Origin: Gnetum montanum
Lineage: Eukaryota; Streptophyta; Gnetopsida; Gnetales; Gnetaceae
Length of the DNA: 64,000 nt
Reading direction: 5' to 3'
Assembly (NCBI GenBank): GCA_015680685.1
Contig: MNCI01024020.1
Span: forward strand, 44,149 to 108,148
Shown here: in pieces, positions 45,826 to 57,839 of the stretch
Layout: the number at the start of each line of letters is the position of its first letter
Numbering within the stretch: position 1 is the stretch's first letter
Notes under the pieces: model-generated
What the model was told of the DNA's origin: nothing
Database searches by the model: none
The model's input: the letters and a program-made list of their open reading frames with translations, nothing else
Program-made: the position numbers and the translations under genes

Positions 45826-48420
45826 AGGCTATCATTAAAAAGGTGAAAAGTAAGAAAGTCCAAGGTATAGTTCTCTAGGAACTAAACTTGGATCCTTCGT
45901 AGAGTTGGCATTAGAATATGTCCAAATGTAGTTGCAAAGGTCTCCATTATGGCCCACCATTTTACTAGTGAGGACTATTATCTTAGGGATACATACCTCT
46001 TTTGGAATAACTACCAAGGAGATGCAATCATAAAAATTAAGGATATCATCATCTCCTGCTCTATAGAGGCCATTATTAAAGTCTTTAGATTACCTAACAC
46101 CAAGGCATAGTTAGCAAAAGTCTCAACCTAGGTAGATGTAGATGTCAAGAATAAATGGACTCAATGATGCTATGGAGTTGACCATAAGCAATATGATGCT
46201 CTTACCAAAGTAGAACATGCATACTTCAAGATTGTGACAAATTACCCCAATCCAATGGTATAGGCTAGTAAGGTTACAACATACTCTATGAGGACATGTG
46301 TGGCTATGAGTGGAGAATTTCTAGTCAACCTTTCTTAGCTCATCTTCTTGAAGATCAATAAAAGATTCAAGGAGAATGAGAAGAATCAAAAGACACTTCC
46401 CTTCCCTTCCCATGCCTCATCCAAAAACTTTTCCAAAGAGGAAGACTAACTTCCTATTGTAATGATATGATCCCCATAGCTCCTACTACATCATGGTAGG
46501 AAATGATGAAAGATAAATTTCCTATCAAGATTCAAGAGAAAATGTCATCTCCATCACCACTAGCTATTGAACACCTAAGGAAACTTAAGGAATAACAGTT
46601 GTAGAAACAACCTTCTGAAGGTGGTGGCAAATCCTTGGTGTATCATCCAGTCATGATCCATCTCAATGAAGTTACCAGGACTATCAACTAGATTCTATAT
46701 AACTTGACCTATCTATTTTCTATATGTGAGAACTAGGCTTATATACACATAGATCCCAATGCCTAAGAGATCATTGTGTTTGTCCCAAGATAATTATTTC
46801 TAGAAATCTTTGAGAATGTAGTGGCTTTTCCTATTATGCTCAAAAAAGGGAAAAATGCAACAATCTTGGTTGTACAACATAAGGATTAATAGACAATAGT
46901 AGAGGTGGTATCAAATAGAAATAGAGAAGCTTTGAGTGCTCTTGTAGCCTCTATTGTTAATATTACTACAATGGCATATTAAAATGTCTACAAAAGCCAG
47001 AAGTAAGGGAATAAGTGTAGTACAACACAAGGAAGTGTTGAAGTGACTAGTCAAAATCAAGTAACCAATTCTAGAGATCTTTGATCTCCTAGAAGACATT
47101 TCAGCAATATAATCATAGCTACTAGAAACAAGAGGCAAGCTCTTAGTGAACCACTCACAACTTGAGGAAGCCACCAATAGCAATCAATGGTTGGTAGTAG
47201 AGGTTCTAGAATTAATAATCTACTTGTCAAACCCATTCATTCTCTAGCCAAAACTTACTAGAGATGAAGCTTTCAACAACTTCAATAAAGACTTAAGAAG
47301 ACTAATAATATCAAGGAAATGTTAGTCTTAGATGCATTACTATCCAAATTAATGATGAATTCTACAAGCTATGACCTTTGACACACATGCAATGAGAACA
47401 TACTCAAACTAAGAAAAATCAATGCCTGGCAAAAACTAAAGAGCAGAAGGAGCAACTACTAAATACATCCATCAGTATCTGGAACAACTCATTAAGATGA
47501 ACCAAGATGTTAGAAGTTTGGCTATAGAAAATAAAAATCTCTTAATGGAGGAAGTTTGTATCATTTGCCAAAAGACTATCATCAAGATTGTCACCTAGAA
47601 GAATGAAGCCCTTAAATATGAGAAAGTGAAGAATCATTATATGAACCAGGTTAGTATGCTTAAAGATGTAAATGAACAAGAGATCAAGTTATTAAAGGTA
47701 GAGGAAAATGAAGCCCTCTAGTAACTCAAAAAAAGAAATGATGCATGGTAGCCCATCCTTGATGGACTCAATGCATAAAATCTAGAGATCCACCTAAAGA
47801 AGTTGAAAATTAAAGAGATGGCTATGTATATAAAGTTAGGCAATCTCTAGTATGTAAACTTGGCAATGCTAACCACATAAAGGCCAAGGTTAGAGTTAGA
47901 GAAGCAAGTGACTAGCTTATACCTCTTCTATGTAGTGGAGTTCAAGCTCCATGAGAATAAAAAAAAAGCAAAATCTTAGGATAGCTAATGCAAAGCTTGA
48001 GGTTCTCAAGACCAAATTTGAAGATCAACAATTTATTGTTGAGAACCTGGCCATAAAGATGAATAACCACCAATAGCTACAAAACCTTATTCATATGTTT
48101 GACATTGAATGTAAACATTTTATAGCCTAGTTCATAAATATAAAACAAATGTTTCCAATGATGTCATATTTATGGAAGATACTAATGTTAGCTAGTCTAG
48201 GTGATGGTGCCTAGACTATCAATGACCCACAAAGAAAGGAAGAAAAGATGAAGGTACTATTAGATGTATTCAAGTTTTTAGATGTAGTAGCTATTGTAGT
48301 AGGGTAGCCCAAACCACTAACTAGAGCAGGATGTGAGGAAGGACCATTCAAGTCACAGGAGTCACTAACTCCAAGCATGATGTGACAACTTCATCCTAGT
48401 CAATTTTATATAGTAAGACA
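45826..48420 (+). pseudogene. El4 ORF3 with coiled-coil tail
   Basis: Near 45930-46090 the sequence reads like LQRSPLWPTILLVRTIIL.DT and FWNNYQGDAI, matching the El2 start (LKGSPLWPI, YLGETYQFWYNK). FPFPCLIQKLFQR at about 46400-46440 matches FPFPCLIRKLCRR of El2. A long Lys/Glu/Asn-rich region follows (46900-48300), similar to the El2 coiled coil. Frameshifts and TAG/TAA stops are numerous. No function can be shown. Confidence 0.65.
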
Positions 48421-48597
48421 CCATCAAATTTTACCTGGTGTTCAATTTTGATTACTCTCATTGTAAAAATTTGAATATTTTATAATGCAACATTGAAATT
48501 TTATTATTTTTTAGTTAGTCGTTAGTTCCATACTCCCTAAATTTTATAAACAACTTGATCCCACTTTTGTTCGCTTGAGCATAAATTTTCAATCAAT

Positions 48598-48608
48598 CAT
48601 GGAGGTAT
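48598..48608 (+). other. El4 polypurine tract
   Basis: TCATGGAGGTA abuts the 3' LTR start TGATGAAG, homologous to the El1 and El2 junctions. Confidence 0.7.
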
Positions 48609-48840
48609 GATGAAGAGTCTTTTAGTCAAATATGTCAACAAGCATGAGTTGACATAGCCCCATTGACATACCCTCATATACATTGACCCATATGTGTCAA
48701 CGTCATTCCACCCTAAGCCTATATAATTGCATGCACCATTCAAACTTATGAAAACATTGGTTATTTCTACAATGAAGCTCTTGTAGTTTGCTTCCATAGG
48801 ACTTAGCAAATTTTACCGCTAAGTGCTCACAACATGGATT
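48609..48840 (+). repeat. El4 3' LTR, left part
   Basis: U3 with GTTGACATAGCCCC-type boxes at 48629-48703, TATA box CTATATAATTG at 48718, then a break at 48840 in the R/U5 part. The continuation is at 60845. Confidence 0.8.
48836..48840. repeat. Target site duplication of the tandem array (GGATT), left copy
   Basis: GGATT also occurs directly after the array at 60845-60849. Confidence 0.85.
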
Positions 48841-49885
48841 TGAGGATCAAAAACTTAGAAGTGCGGTTGAATAAGTACAAATTTGACATGGTTCCCCAAC
48901 TTGGATACATCCACACTTGGAGGGTAAAATCCATGCACACCTCCAAACATTATTTCCTCAAACTATGATTTGAAGGGTACCATACCCTTTACAAGCTTTG
49001 AACTCCACTCTAGAGTGTTTCATCGCTATGAAATCACTCAACCCTACAAGGTCCCAACAAACTCAAAATGCGGTTTAGAGGATACCACAACCTTTACAAA
49101 CATGAGCTCTACACCGAAGTGTTTTGTTAACACAAAACCACCCAACCCCGCAAGGTCTCAACAAGATCAACAAAGATGCCTTCTCATAAGAAGCACATCA
49201 ACCCCATAAGGCTACAAGAATGAAAGAAAAAGATCAAGGAAAAAGTGTAACTAGATTTATAGAGTCCTTACAATGAGGCTCATAACATACAAAATATACA
49301 AATGATAGTACAATGAAGGACAATCACAAGATTTCTTTTAATAGCCTTGAAAATGATTTCATAATAGTAGGACTTCCATAATTCCCAAAAAAATCACTTT
49401 GTCTTATACCCTTGAAGTTTCCAAAAACTTCTTCAATTTTGTGCAACAACTATTAAATGGCTAGTATAGATGTCTACTATGAGGATGAGACATCTGTCTA
49501 TAAACACTTTCAATGCACAAGCGATGTCTATCTTTAAGTGTAGACATCTGCCTATAGACATCTACTTATAGACATATATCCACCAAGATAGACATCTGCT
49601 TTTTTCGTAGACATCTACTCTACTTTTGCACTTTGGAATCTCAGGCATTCCCTTGTCAATTTGACATCTTGACAATCTTCAAAACATCTTCATTCAACTC
49701 CTAGACTTTGTTTCCATCCATGCTCTCATCTTGTTAATTTAGTCTTTAATTTGACATCTCAACATAGATCTCATTCTTGGCTCTCCATGTAAAGTTATTG
49801 TTCATGATCCTGCAAAACTATCATCATACACACAATCTACATTCTCCATTTTTCCTAAGGTTTTAACATACCTGAAAGGTCAACA
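48841..49885 (-). repeat. Array LTR3 (leftmost, 3' LTR)
   Basis: 1045 bp. Element start TGTTGACC at 49885 follows the tract rc of ATATCCTCCTTTTTTG. AGACATCT boxes lie at 49465-49625. A TATA box (rc of ATTTATAGAG) is near 49254-49263. Confidence 0.85.
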
Positions 49886-50363
49886 ATATCCTCCTTTTTT
49901 GTGCTTAAGAAAATGAGTTAGTACATTTCATAGCATATAAATTTAATGATAAACAATAAAGGCATTTAAGATGTATAAATTCCAATGGTAGCAAATGTTA
50001 TCACTAGAATAGTGATTTAAAGGCTCAAGTCAATGGGTTCCACTCACATGAGTCCATTAAAAGAAGAAACTAATAACACCAAGAGGTCTCCATAAACTCT
50101 CCAAAGGCCAAACCTATCTCCATAATATATCATCACAACTATCCATATACATAAACATGATGTCCATCCATAAAAGATCAATAACAATAGAAACTATTAT
50201 AAGTTGTCCATCATTACATACAAACTAGTTAAAAGAATCACAACAAACTGTACTATCATTGTCCATACAAATATCCATAACCATCTACAATCCATACAAA
50301 CATCCACAAAATTTTCCTCCTTTTTGGACATCACTCAAAATGAGGGACCATTCAAGAAACCTA

Positions 50364-52037
50364 TCAACTAACCTTGGTAACATCATAAGATTCGTCATCA
50401 AATGTAGCTATTGCATGAGAAGGCCTGTATGTCTACTCTTCATCATTGTCACAACTAGTGTTGGTGCTAGAGAAGTACTCCTCCTCATCATCAACTTAGG
50501 ATGAAACTCATACAAGAGCTCTCTAGGAATGAAGCTTCACCCAAAATTGAGATGATGTAGGTGGATGAGATGAAGCATGCTAAGAAGATGAGGAAACACC
50601 CTTCCTCTTATATGTGATAAGATCAGTTGGTCTCCAGTGACAAGCAATTCCAAAGATGCTCTCTATCACACACTACTCAAATGTCTAAAGAGCATCATCA
50701 TGAGTATGAGAGTTGGCTCCATGATGCATAATATTTAAAAAATTCCCTTGGACATGTGCAAGCAATACGTCAAGATCCTCAAAATAAGATGCATTTCCTA
50801 ATTCATATGCCTAGGATGGCCCAGTAGCTGTCGAGTGCCTGCCTAGAGTGGAATAGTCCTCCTCACTGTTTGATATGGAAGGAGTGGTAATCCCCTCAAA
50901 TTACTACCAATCAAGAGGAAGAGGTACTCTAGCTAGATTCATTCTCTTATGAAGGTAAGAGAGGTTCCGTCCAATCATCCCAAGAGTCCTAGAAAAAGGT
51001 TATAGCATCTTTTTGAGGGTTGATTTCATTTGTCTATTGACTAATTTAAACCTTCTTAACTAAGTAGAGGCCCAAGGACATGATGCAAATCCCATATTTT
51101 TTTTCTTTCTAAGGCTTGGTGCTTTGTTCTATAGATTTAGTGTAAGTGGTGCCACTTTTCTCTAAATACTCACCAAGGCTTCTCTTACCTTTAAGTAGAG
51201 GCATATTAGGAATAGGAACTTCTCCCTCACAGATCAACATATTGATGAGAAGGGATGCCCATACACTCTCTTCCTAGTAAAGAGACCTAGCATGTCTTCA
51301 CAAAGGATATGGCCCAAGTTTAGTGCCTCACCAGTGAGAAGGTAATAAAGAACAAAAGCTTGAGCCAACAACAAATAGTGGTAACTTCCCCCTTTTACAA
51401 TAATATTATATAATACAATAAGAGAGAGGGTGGAAGCATTTGATGTCATCTAACTTTTAAGTACTTTTCCACTATCCAAAGACACTAACTAACCAAACAA
51501 AGCATCACAAAATTCATTGTGGGAAACAAGAATAACACCTTTCATGAAAATATCATACATAGAATGGATTTTAGCCCTATGAACATCTAAATTAGATATG
51601 CCAACAACTACATTGATAACCTTAAGAGTGACTTCAATTAAAATCCCCCCAACAGTGGATGTAAATGCCCGAACAATAGCATTAGTGATTACAATGTTAC
51701 AATGAAACTCCCTGATGAGGATCTTAAGGAGACAAAAGTTCATGTATATAAAGGATACCCAATTTAAAACTTGAAAAAATTCCATTAACTCCTTCTAACA
51801 ATGTTGTTGAAAGCAAAGTGATTTCCTAGAAATGATAGAAATAGAGCAAGTTACCTCAAATCTATGCTATGCTTTGATGAACCGAAATTCAAGCAAATAT
51901 GTGTTGGCAGTGCTTGATGATGCTCCCTTGGACTTCTTGCTCTTTTGTAGAGGATTCCTAGATGTTCTAATATTTTTGTGAGCCATTGATCTACAAGGAT
52001 ATGCATAAATTACCATGGTTGTGGAGGCCCTAGCCAT
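50364..52037 (-). pseudogene. Array copy 2, second ORF (Transposase_32-like)
   Basis: The start is the ATG at 52035-52037 (MARASTTM...), 58-66 bases after the TATA box at 52095-52105. After a basic Lys/Ser-rich part comes a core with FQVLNWVSFIYMNFCLLKIL (51489-51785). LLLAQAFVLYYLLTGEALNL and GHILCEDMLGLF (51234-51449) follow. The pattern, with an LLY...G..ln.G..I block followed by a PLLISFL..KRGVPI block in the sister copy, resembles the El2 ORF3 core. The C-terminal part is Pro/Ser- and Asp-rich and ends at TGA (rc) 50364. Stops and frame breaks are present. Confidence 0.65.
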
Positions 52038-52089
52038 CTACTCTTAGTTATCTACACGTGGACACGGAAGAATGAGCAAAAAAGGAAGT

Positions 52090-52290
52090 GTTAGCCTTAT
52101 ATAATCATGGTTGTCAAGGTTTTCTTATGAAAATTTAGACATCTAACTTGACTAGTAGACATCTATCCCACATCTATCTAAAACCTAGATACACATCTAT
52201 CTCGAGAGGTACACATCTATGGGTAGACGTCTATCTTCCTGTGTAGACGTCTAATGATAGACATCTATAGGTAGACATCTAAATAAGTAA
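52090..52290 (-). promoter_or_regulatory. Array copy 2, internal promoter-like block
   Basis: About nine TAGAC(A/G)TCTA or CACATCTA boxes are packed into 52135-52285, two of them intact TAGACGTCTA palindromes (52224, 52244). Then comes TATATAAGG (rc, 52095-52103), and 58-66 bases on, the ATG of the second ORF. The same box fills the U3 of the LTRs. The sister copy has the block at 57585-57760. Confidence 0.7.
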
Positions 52291-52399
52291 TTGAACCAGA
52301 TATGAGAGGTTCATGAAATATCTACCATGGATTATAGTCCACAAAGAATTTTAAATGAGATGGAAAAATGAAAACTTACCTCTACTTACCTTGCTTACT

Positions 52400-54273
52400 G
52401 ACAAAGATTAAGATGTCTAAGGAGATTGAAAATAAGGTTCTTCTTTTGAAGTTCCTCCTTTGATAAAATTTTTTTAATATCTAATGTCTAGCTTCTTTTC
52501 ACAAAATTTTTGGTAATATTTCTTTCACATTCTTCTTTTCACTTGATTCTCTACACCTTTTTATTCTCCTTACCCTTTTGATTTCTCTTCCATTCCTTTT
52601 TGTCCTACAAAATTTCCTTTCTAGGTGCATTTGGGAAAGATCAAGAAGTCTTATAATATGACCAATTGATCATGTGATAATATTTTAAATTGCAATCCCA
52701 TTGCTTATGCCCAAATCTACCACAATAATAACATCTAACCTTTTTATTTTGGTTAAACTAATCAAACCTTGGAGCTATCCTTTGTTTGGATGAAGTGCCT
52801 ATTGATACCTCAGCCTTTGGAGTAGCCTTTTATTTGGATGAAGTTTGTGTAGATGCTTCTTCATGTTGACAACATTCTAGTCCACCTTTATCATGTGGGC
52901 TTCTTCCTTGTCCCAAAACTATGCAAAGGGATTCTTTTCCTTTGACAAGTCTTTCAATCACAAGTTTGGTATCTGTAAGGTTTTTTTCAATCTGCTCATC
53001 AAACACAGTTAGTTTTTTATTCTCAACCCTCTAGTTTGAGTTTTCTTGTTAGGGTTCTAAATATTTGACATCAAGTAGAGATAAATCTTGATGCTTTTCC
53101 TTTAGAGCCTTCTTTAACTTTAGATAAAGATTTTGAAAGGACAACAGTTCATTATAGAATAGGTCATACCTTTCCTCATCAATTTCAATTATTTAATCAT
53201 CATCTTTGATTGTGCTATTGTCATCTTCTATGAGAGCCATGCAAATGACATGTGAGTCCTTTGTAGAATTATCTACCTCTTTCTCACTTTGTCATCCATC
53301 ATCCTAGCTAGTCTAGATGTTTGTCTTTTTTGAATCAACTTCATTTTTATCTTTCCATTGCAACCTACTAATACTAGGACATTCAAAGAACACATGGCCT
53401 CTTCCATCACACATCCAACATTCTATAGAAAATGCATCAAAATTTTAATTTGTAAAATTCTTGTCTTTCTCTTTACATTTGCATTACTTAGGGCCTAATT
53501 GATTAAAGCTTATTCCTTTCCTTGCAAGAAGTCTTTGGACTCTCCTTGATAGACGAGCTAGTTTATCATCACTATTTATTTCTTGTTCAACTGGCTCCTT
53601 CTCCCTTAATGCAGATTTTAGTGTGATGGGCTTTTCTTTTATAGCTTTTTCACTTATGAGATTCATCTCATAAGTAATAAGAGCACTTTGAAGCTTTTTA
53701 AATTTTAGCACTGAAAAGTCTTTGATTTCTTCATGGTGGTGACTTTGGCTCTAAACTCAAGCTATAAAGTTCTAATCATTTTTATAATTACATCACTTTT
53801 TGACAAGTCCTTGTCTATCCCTCTAATTGCTATAATAAGATCATTTTCCCTAGAAAAGTAATCATTAATATTTCTCCTTCCTTCATTTTAAGGTTGTCAT
53901 ATTTTCTTTGCAATATTAAAAGTTTTGATCGTTTAACTATAAAAGTGCCCTCATAAGTTGCCTCTAATATTTCCCATACTTCCTTACTAGTTTTACACCT
54001 AGGTATTCTATTAAAATCAAATTTATTCAATGCATGATATAACCAATTGTTAGCTATTGAGTCATACATGAACTTATCTTTTTCTTTGGAAATCCATTTG
54101 CTTTGTGCCTTGAGTACTTTTGAGAAGTTGTCAATGGGTGGTGTGTAGCCTTCAAGAATTGACTCCCACGCTTTAAATTCCATGGAGTTAAATAATCCTT
54201 ACATCCTTACCTTTCAATATGCAAATTCAAACCCATCAAACATTGATGGCTTGGTGTAAGATGTCCCTTCCAT
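52400..54273 (-). pseudogene. Array copy 2, copia-type gag
   Basis: The start MEGTSYTKPSMFDGF-like (54273) is followed by FKAWESILEGYTPPI, then WLYHALNKFDFNRIPRCKTS, EVWEILEATYEGT and LKMKEGEILMITF. This is the DUF4219/UBN2-type gag of plant copia elements. Zinc knuckle 1 is CWMCDGRGHVFFEC (53375-53418), knuckle 2 CYYCGRFGHKQWDC (52693-52737). A Lys-rich tail runs to about 52400. The frame is broken by several stops. It would make the particle that packages the element RNA. Confidence 0.8.
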
Positions 54274-54313
54274 TGTTCACTCTTGAAACGTGAAGCATGA
54301 ACTTGAGAGGACC

Positions 54314-54328
54314 AAGCTCCAATACCAC
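54314..54328 (-). other. Array middle primer binding site
   Basis: The complement TGGTATTGGAGCTTG abuts LTR2. The other copy at 59774-59788 reads TGGTATCAGAGCTTG, the initiator tRNA-Met site. Confidence 0.8.
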
Positions 54329-54329
54329 T

Positions 54330-55385
54330 TGAGGATGGAGAATTTACAAGGGCTGTTGAATAGGATCCCAAATTTAAAATTTTGTAGCCATAAAAAATAA
54401 ATATAAATTTATGTGGTTCCCTAACCTGGGTACATCCACACTCGAAGCATAGAATCTGTGCACACCTCTAGACTTTATTTTTTCAAAATGTGGTTTGAAG
54501 GGCATCAAACCCTTTACAAGCTTTGAGCTCTACTCTGGATTGTTTCATCTCCATGAAATCACTCAATCACACAAGGTCCTAACAAGCTCAAAATGTGGCT
54601 TAGAGGATCTCACAACCTTTACAAACTTGAGCTCCACACCAAAGTGTTTTGTCACTTTGAAACCACTCAACCGCACAAGGTCCCAAACAACTTAAGGAAG
54701 ATGCCTTCTCACACAAAGCACATCAACCCCGCAAGACTACAAGAAAGAAAGAAAAAGATCAAGGAGAAAGTGTAATTAGATTTACAGAGTCCTTTCAATA
54801 GGCTCATATCATACAAAATATACAAATGATAGTGCAATGAAGAACAATCACAAGATTTCTTTTAGCAACCTAGAAAATGATTTCACAATTATAGTACTTG
54901 CACAATTTCAAAGAAATTCACTTTGTCTTATACCCTTGGACTTTCCAAAAACTCCTTAGAATTCATGCAACAACTATTAAATGGCTAGTATATACATCTA
55001 CTTCAAGGATGAGAAATCTATCTATAAACACTTCCAATGTAGGAGAGATGTCTATCTTTAAGTATAGACATCTGCCTAAAGACGTCTATCTTCCAAAATA
55101 GGCATATACTATTTCTCGTAGACATTTTCTCTACTTTTGTACTTCGGAATCTGAGTCATTTCCTTGTCAATTTGACATCTTGGTAGTCTTTAGAACATCT
55201 TCATTTGGCTTGTAGATTCTGTTTCCATCCATGCTCTCATCTTGTCCAATTAGTCTTCAATTTTACATCTCAACATAAATCTCATTCTTGGCTCTCCATG
55301 TGAAGTTCTTGTTCATGGTCCTACAAAACTATCATCATACACACAATCTACATTCTCCATTTTCTCTAAGGTTCCCACTTTGGTA
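54330..55385 (-). repeat. Array LTR2 (shared middle LTR)
   Basis: It serves as the 5' LTR of copy 2 and the 3' LTR of copy 1. It aligns with LTR1 and LTR3 along its length, with the AGACATCT/AGACGTCT boxes at 54990-55125. Its element-start end is abnormal: the last 25 or so bases and the polypurine tract are replaced by GGTTCCCACTTTGGTAATG (about 55370-55390). Confidence 0.8.
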
Positions 55386-55854
55386 ATGTCTAAAACTTAA
55401 GAAAATGGATTAGTACATTTCATAGCATGTAAATTTAATGATAAATAATAAAAGCATTTAAGACATATGAATTCCAATGGTAGTAGAGGGTATCACTAGA
55501 ATAAGGATATAACGGCTCAAGTAAATGGGTTCTACTCATATAAGTCAATAAAAAAGGAAACTAATAACACTAAGAGATCTCCATAAACTATCTAAAGGCC
55601 AAACCTATCTCCATAATATATCATCATAGTTGTCCATATACATAAACATGATGTCCATTCATAAAAGATCAACAACAATAGAAATTGTAATAAGTTGTTC
55701 ATCATCACATACAAACTAGCCATAAGGATCATAACATACTATACTATTGTTGTCCATACAAATATCCATAATCATCTACACTCCATACAAACATCCATAA
55801 AATTCTCCCCCTTTTTTGACATCATCCAAAAGGAGGAACCATCAAAGGAACCTA

Positions 55855-57519
55855 TCAACTAATCTTAGTAGCATCATCAAAGGTAGTTGCTACACGAGAA
55901 GGCCTGTATGTCTTCTCTTCATCATCGTCACTGCTAGTGCTAGTGCTAGTGTTGGAAACATGCTACCCGCCATCATCATCTAAGGATGGAACTTGTACAA
56001 GAGCTCTCTAGGAACAAAGCTTCACTTAAAACTAAGATGATGTGGGTGGATGAGATGGAGCCTATTGAGAAGATGACGGAGCACCCTTCTTTTGATATGT
56101 AGTAGGATTAGTTGGTCTCAACTGAGAGGAAATCTCAAAGATGCTCTCCATCACCTACAACTCAAATGTCTAAGGAGCATCATCTTGAGTATGAAAACTA
56201 GGTCTAGGCTGCATAGGATTAGGAAACTCCCCCTAGACATGTGCAGGTGGTGCATCAAGCTCCTCAAAATTGAATGCACTTCTTGAGTCATATGCCCCAG
56301 ATGGTCTAGTAGCTATCGAGTGCCTAGTTGGAGTGGGAAAATTCTCCTCACTATCTAATATGGAAGGAGCGGTAAGCTCCTTGAACTACTACCCATCTAG
56401 AGGAATAGTTACTCTAGCTACATCCATTCTCTTAGAAAGGTAAGAGAGGTTCCAGCCAATCATCCCAAGAGTACTAGAAAAAGGCTTTACCATCTTCTTA
56501 AGAGTTGATTTCATTTAGTAATTAATTTATTTGAATCTTAGCTAAGGAGAGGCTCAGGGAGGTGATGTAGATCCCTTCTTTCTTACTTTCTAAGGCTTGA
56601 TGCTTAGTTCTATAGATTCAGCATGAGTGGTGCTCCTTTTCTCTGAATACTAACAAAGGCTTCTCTTACCTTTAAGTAGATGCATATCAAGAATAGGAAC
56701 TCCTCTCTTATTGTTTAAAAAACTAATCAGAAGGGGATGCCCATACACTCTCTCCATGGTGAAGAGACCTAACATGTCTCTACAAATGATATGGCCCAAG
56801 TCTAGTGGCTCACCAGTGACAAGGCAATAAAGAACAAAAGCTTGGGCTAGCAACAAATAGTTGTAACTTCCCCCTTTTATAATAATATTATATAATATAA
56901 TAAGAGAGAGGGTGGAAGCATCTAAGTCCATCTTACTTCTAAGTACTTTTCCACTATGCAAAGATATTAATTGACCAAACAAAGTATCACAAAATTCATT
57001 GTGGAAAACATGGATTTTGCCATTCATGAAAATATTAGACATAGAATGGATTGTGACCCTATGAACATCTAAACTAAATATGATAGGAATTTTATTGAAC
57101 ACCTTGAAAGTGACTTCAATTAAAATCCCCTCAATGGTGGATGAAGAGGCCCAAGCAATAGCATTAGTAATTACAATGTTACTATAAAACTCCTTGATGA
57201 GGATCTTAGGGACACAAAATTTCATGAACATAAAGAACACCCAATTTAACACTTGAAAAAATGTCATTAGCTCCTTTTGATGATGCTACTGAAAGTAAAG
57301 GAATCTCTCAAAAACTATAAAAATAGAGTGAGTTACCTCAAATTTATGTTGTGCTTTGGTGGACTGAAATTTAGGTAAATATGTGTTGGTGATGCTTGAT
57401 GATGCTCCCTTGGACTTCTTGCTATTTTGTAGAGGAAGCATGGATGTTCCAATATTTTTGTAAGCTAATGAACTATAAGGTCATGCACAAATTATCATTG
57501 TTTTGGAGGCCTTGGTCAT
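55855..57519 (-). pseudogene. Array copy 1, second ORF (Transposase_32-like)
   Basis: The start is ATG (rc) 57517-57519. The longest open piece (56650-57267, 205 codons) carries FSLDVHRVTIHSMSNIF, FHNEFCDTLFGQL, LLLAQAFVLYCLVTGEPLDL, GHIICRDMLGLFTMERVYGH and PLLISFLNNKRGVPI. The block order resembles the El2 ORF3 core (YAVRGCAVLM...FPFPCLIRKLCRRAGI). The tail is Pro-rich (NFPTPTRHSIATRPSGAYDS) and ends Asp/Glu-rich before TGA (rc) 55855. The similarity is by eye and moderate. What the protein does is unknown. Confidence 0.7.
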
Positions 57520-57584
57520 CTACTCTTAGTTGTCTACACTTAGATGATGAAGAATGAGTAAATAAGGAAGTGTTAGCTTTATAT

Positions 57585-57760
57585 AATCACATCTTTTAAG
57601 GGTTTTTTATAAAAATTTAGACATCTAACTTGACTAGTAGACATTTATCTTGCATCAAGCTAAAACCTAGATAGATGTCTATCTCTAGATATAGATGTGT
57701 ATGGATAGATGTCTATCTTCCTATGTAGACACCTAATGGTAGACATCTAAATAGGAAGTG
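57585..57760 (-). promoter_or_regulatory. Array copy 1, internal promoter-like block
   Basis: AGACATCT/AGATGTCT boxes fill 57615-57755, followed on the minus strand by TATATAAAG (rc, about 57583-57591) and the second-ORF ATG. It is homologous to 52090-52290, so the arrangement predates the duplication of the interior. Confidence 0.7.
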
Positions 57761-57839
57761 AAATGAGATATGAGAGGTTAAGGAGATAGCTACGATGGAT
57801 TATAGTCCTCCAAGAATTTTAAATGAGATGGAAAAATGA

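Larger units (their letters stand above)
41449..48840 (+). mobile_element. El4, non-autonomous Athila-like element (main part)
   Basis: The 5' LTR is 41449-42260, the interior 42261-48608, and the 3' LTR starts at 48609. It is interrupted at 48841 by a 12-kb insertion, resumes at 60845 and is cut again at 61079. The interior holds gag, a protease piece and ORF3 with a coiled-coil tail, but no RT, RNase H or integrase. At 6.3 kb it is about 4.5 kb shorter inside than El1. Confidence 0.85.
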
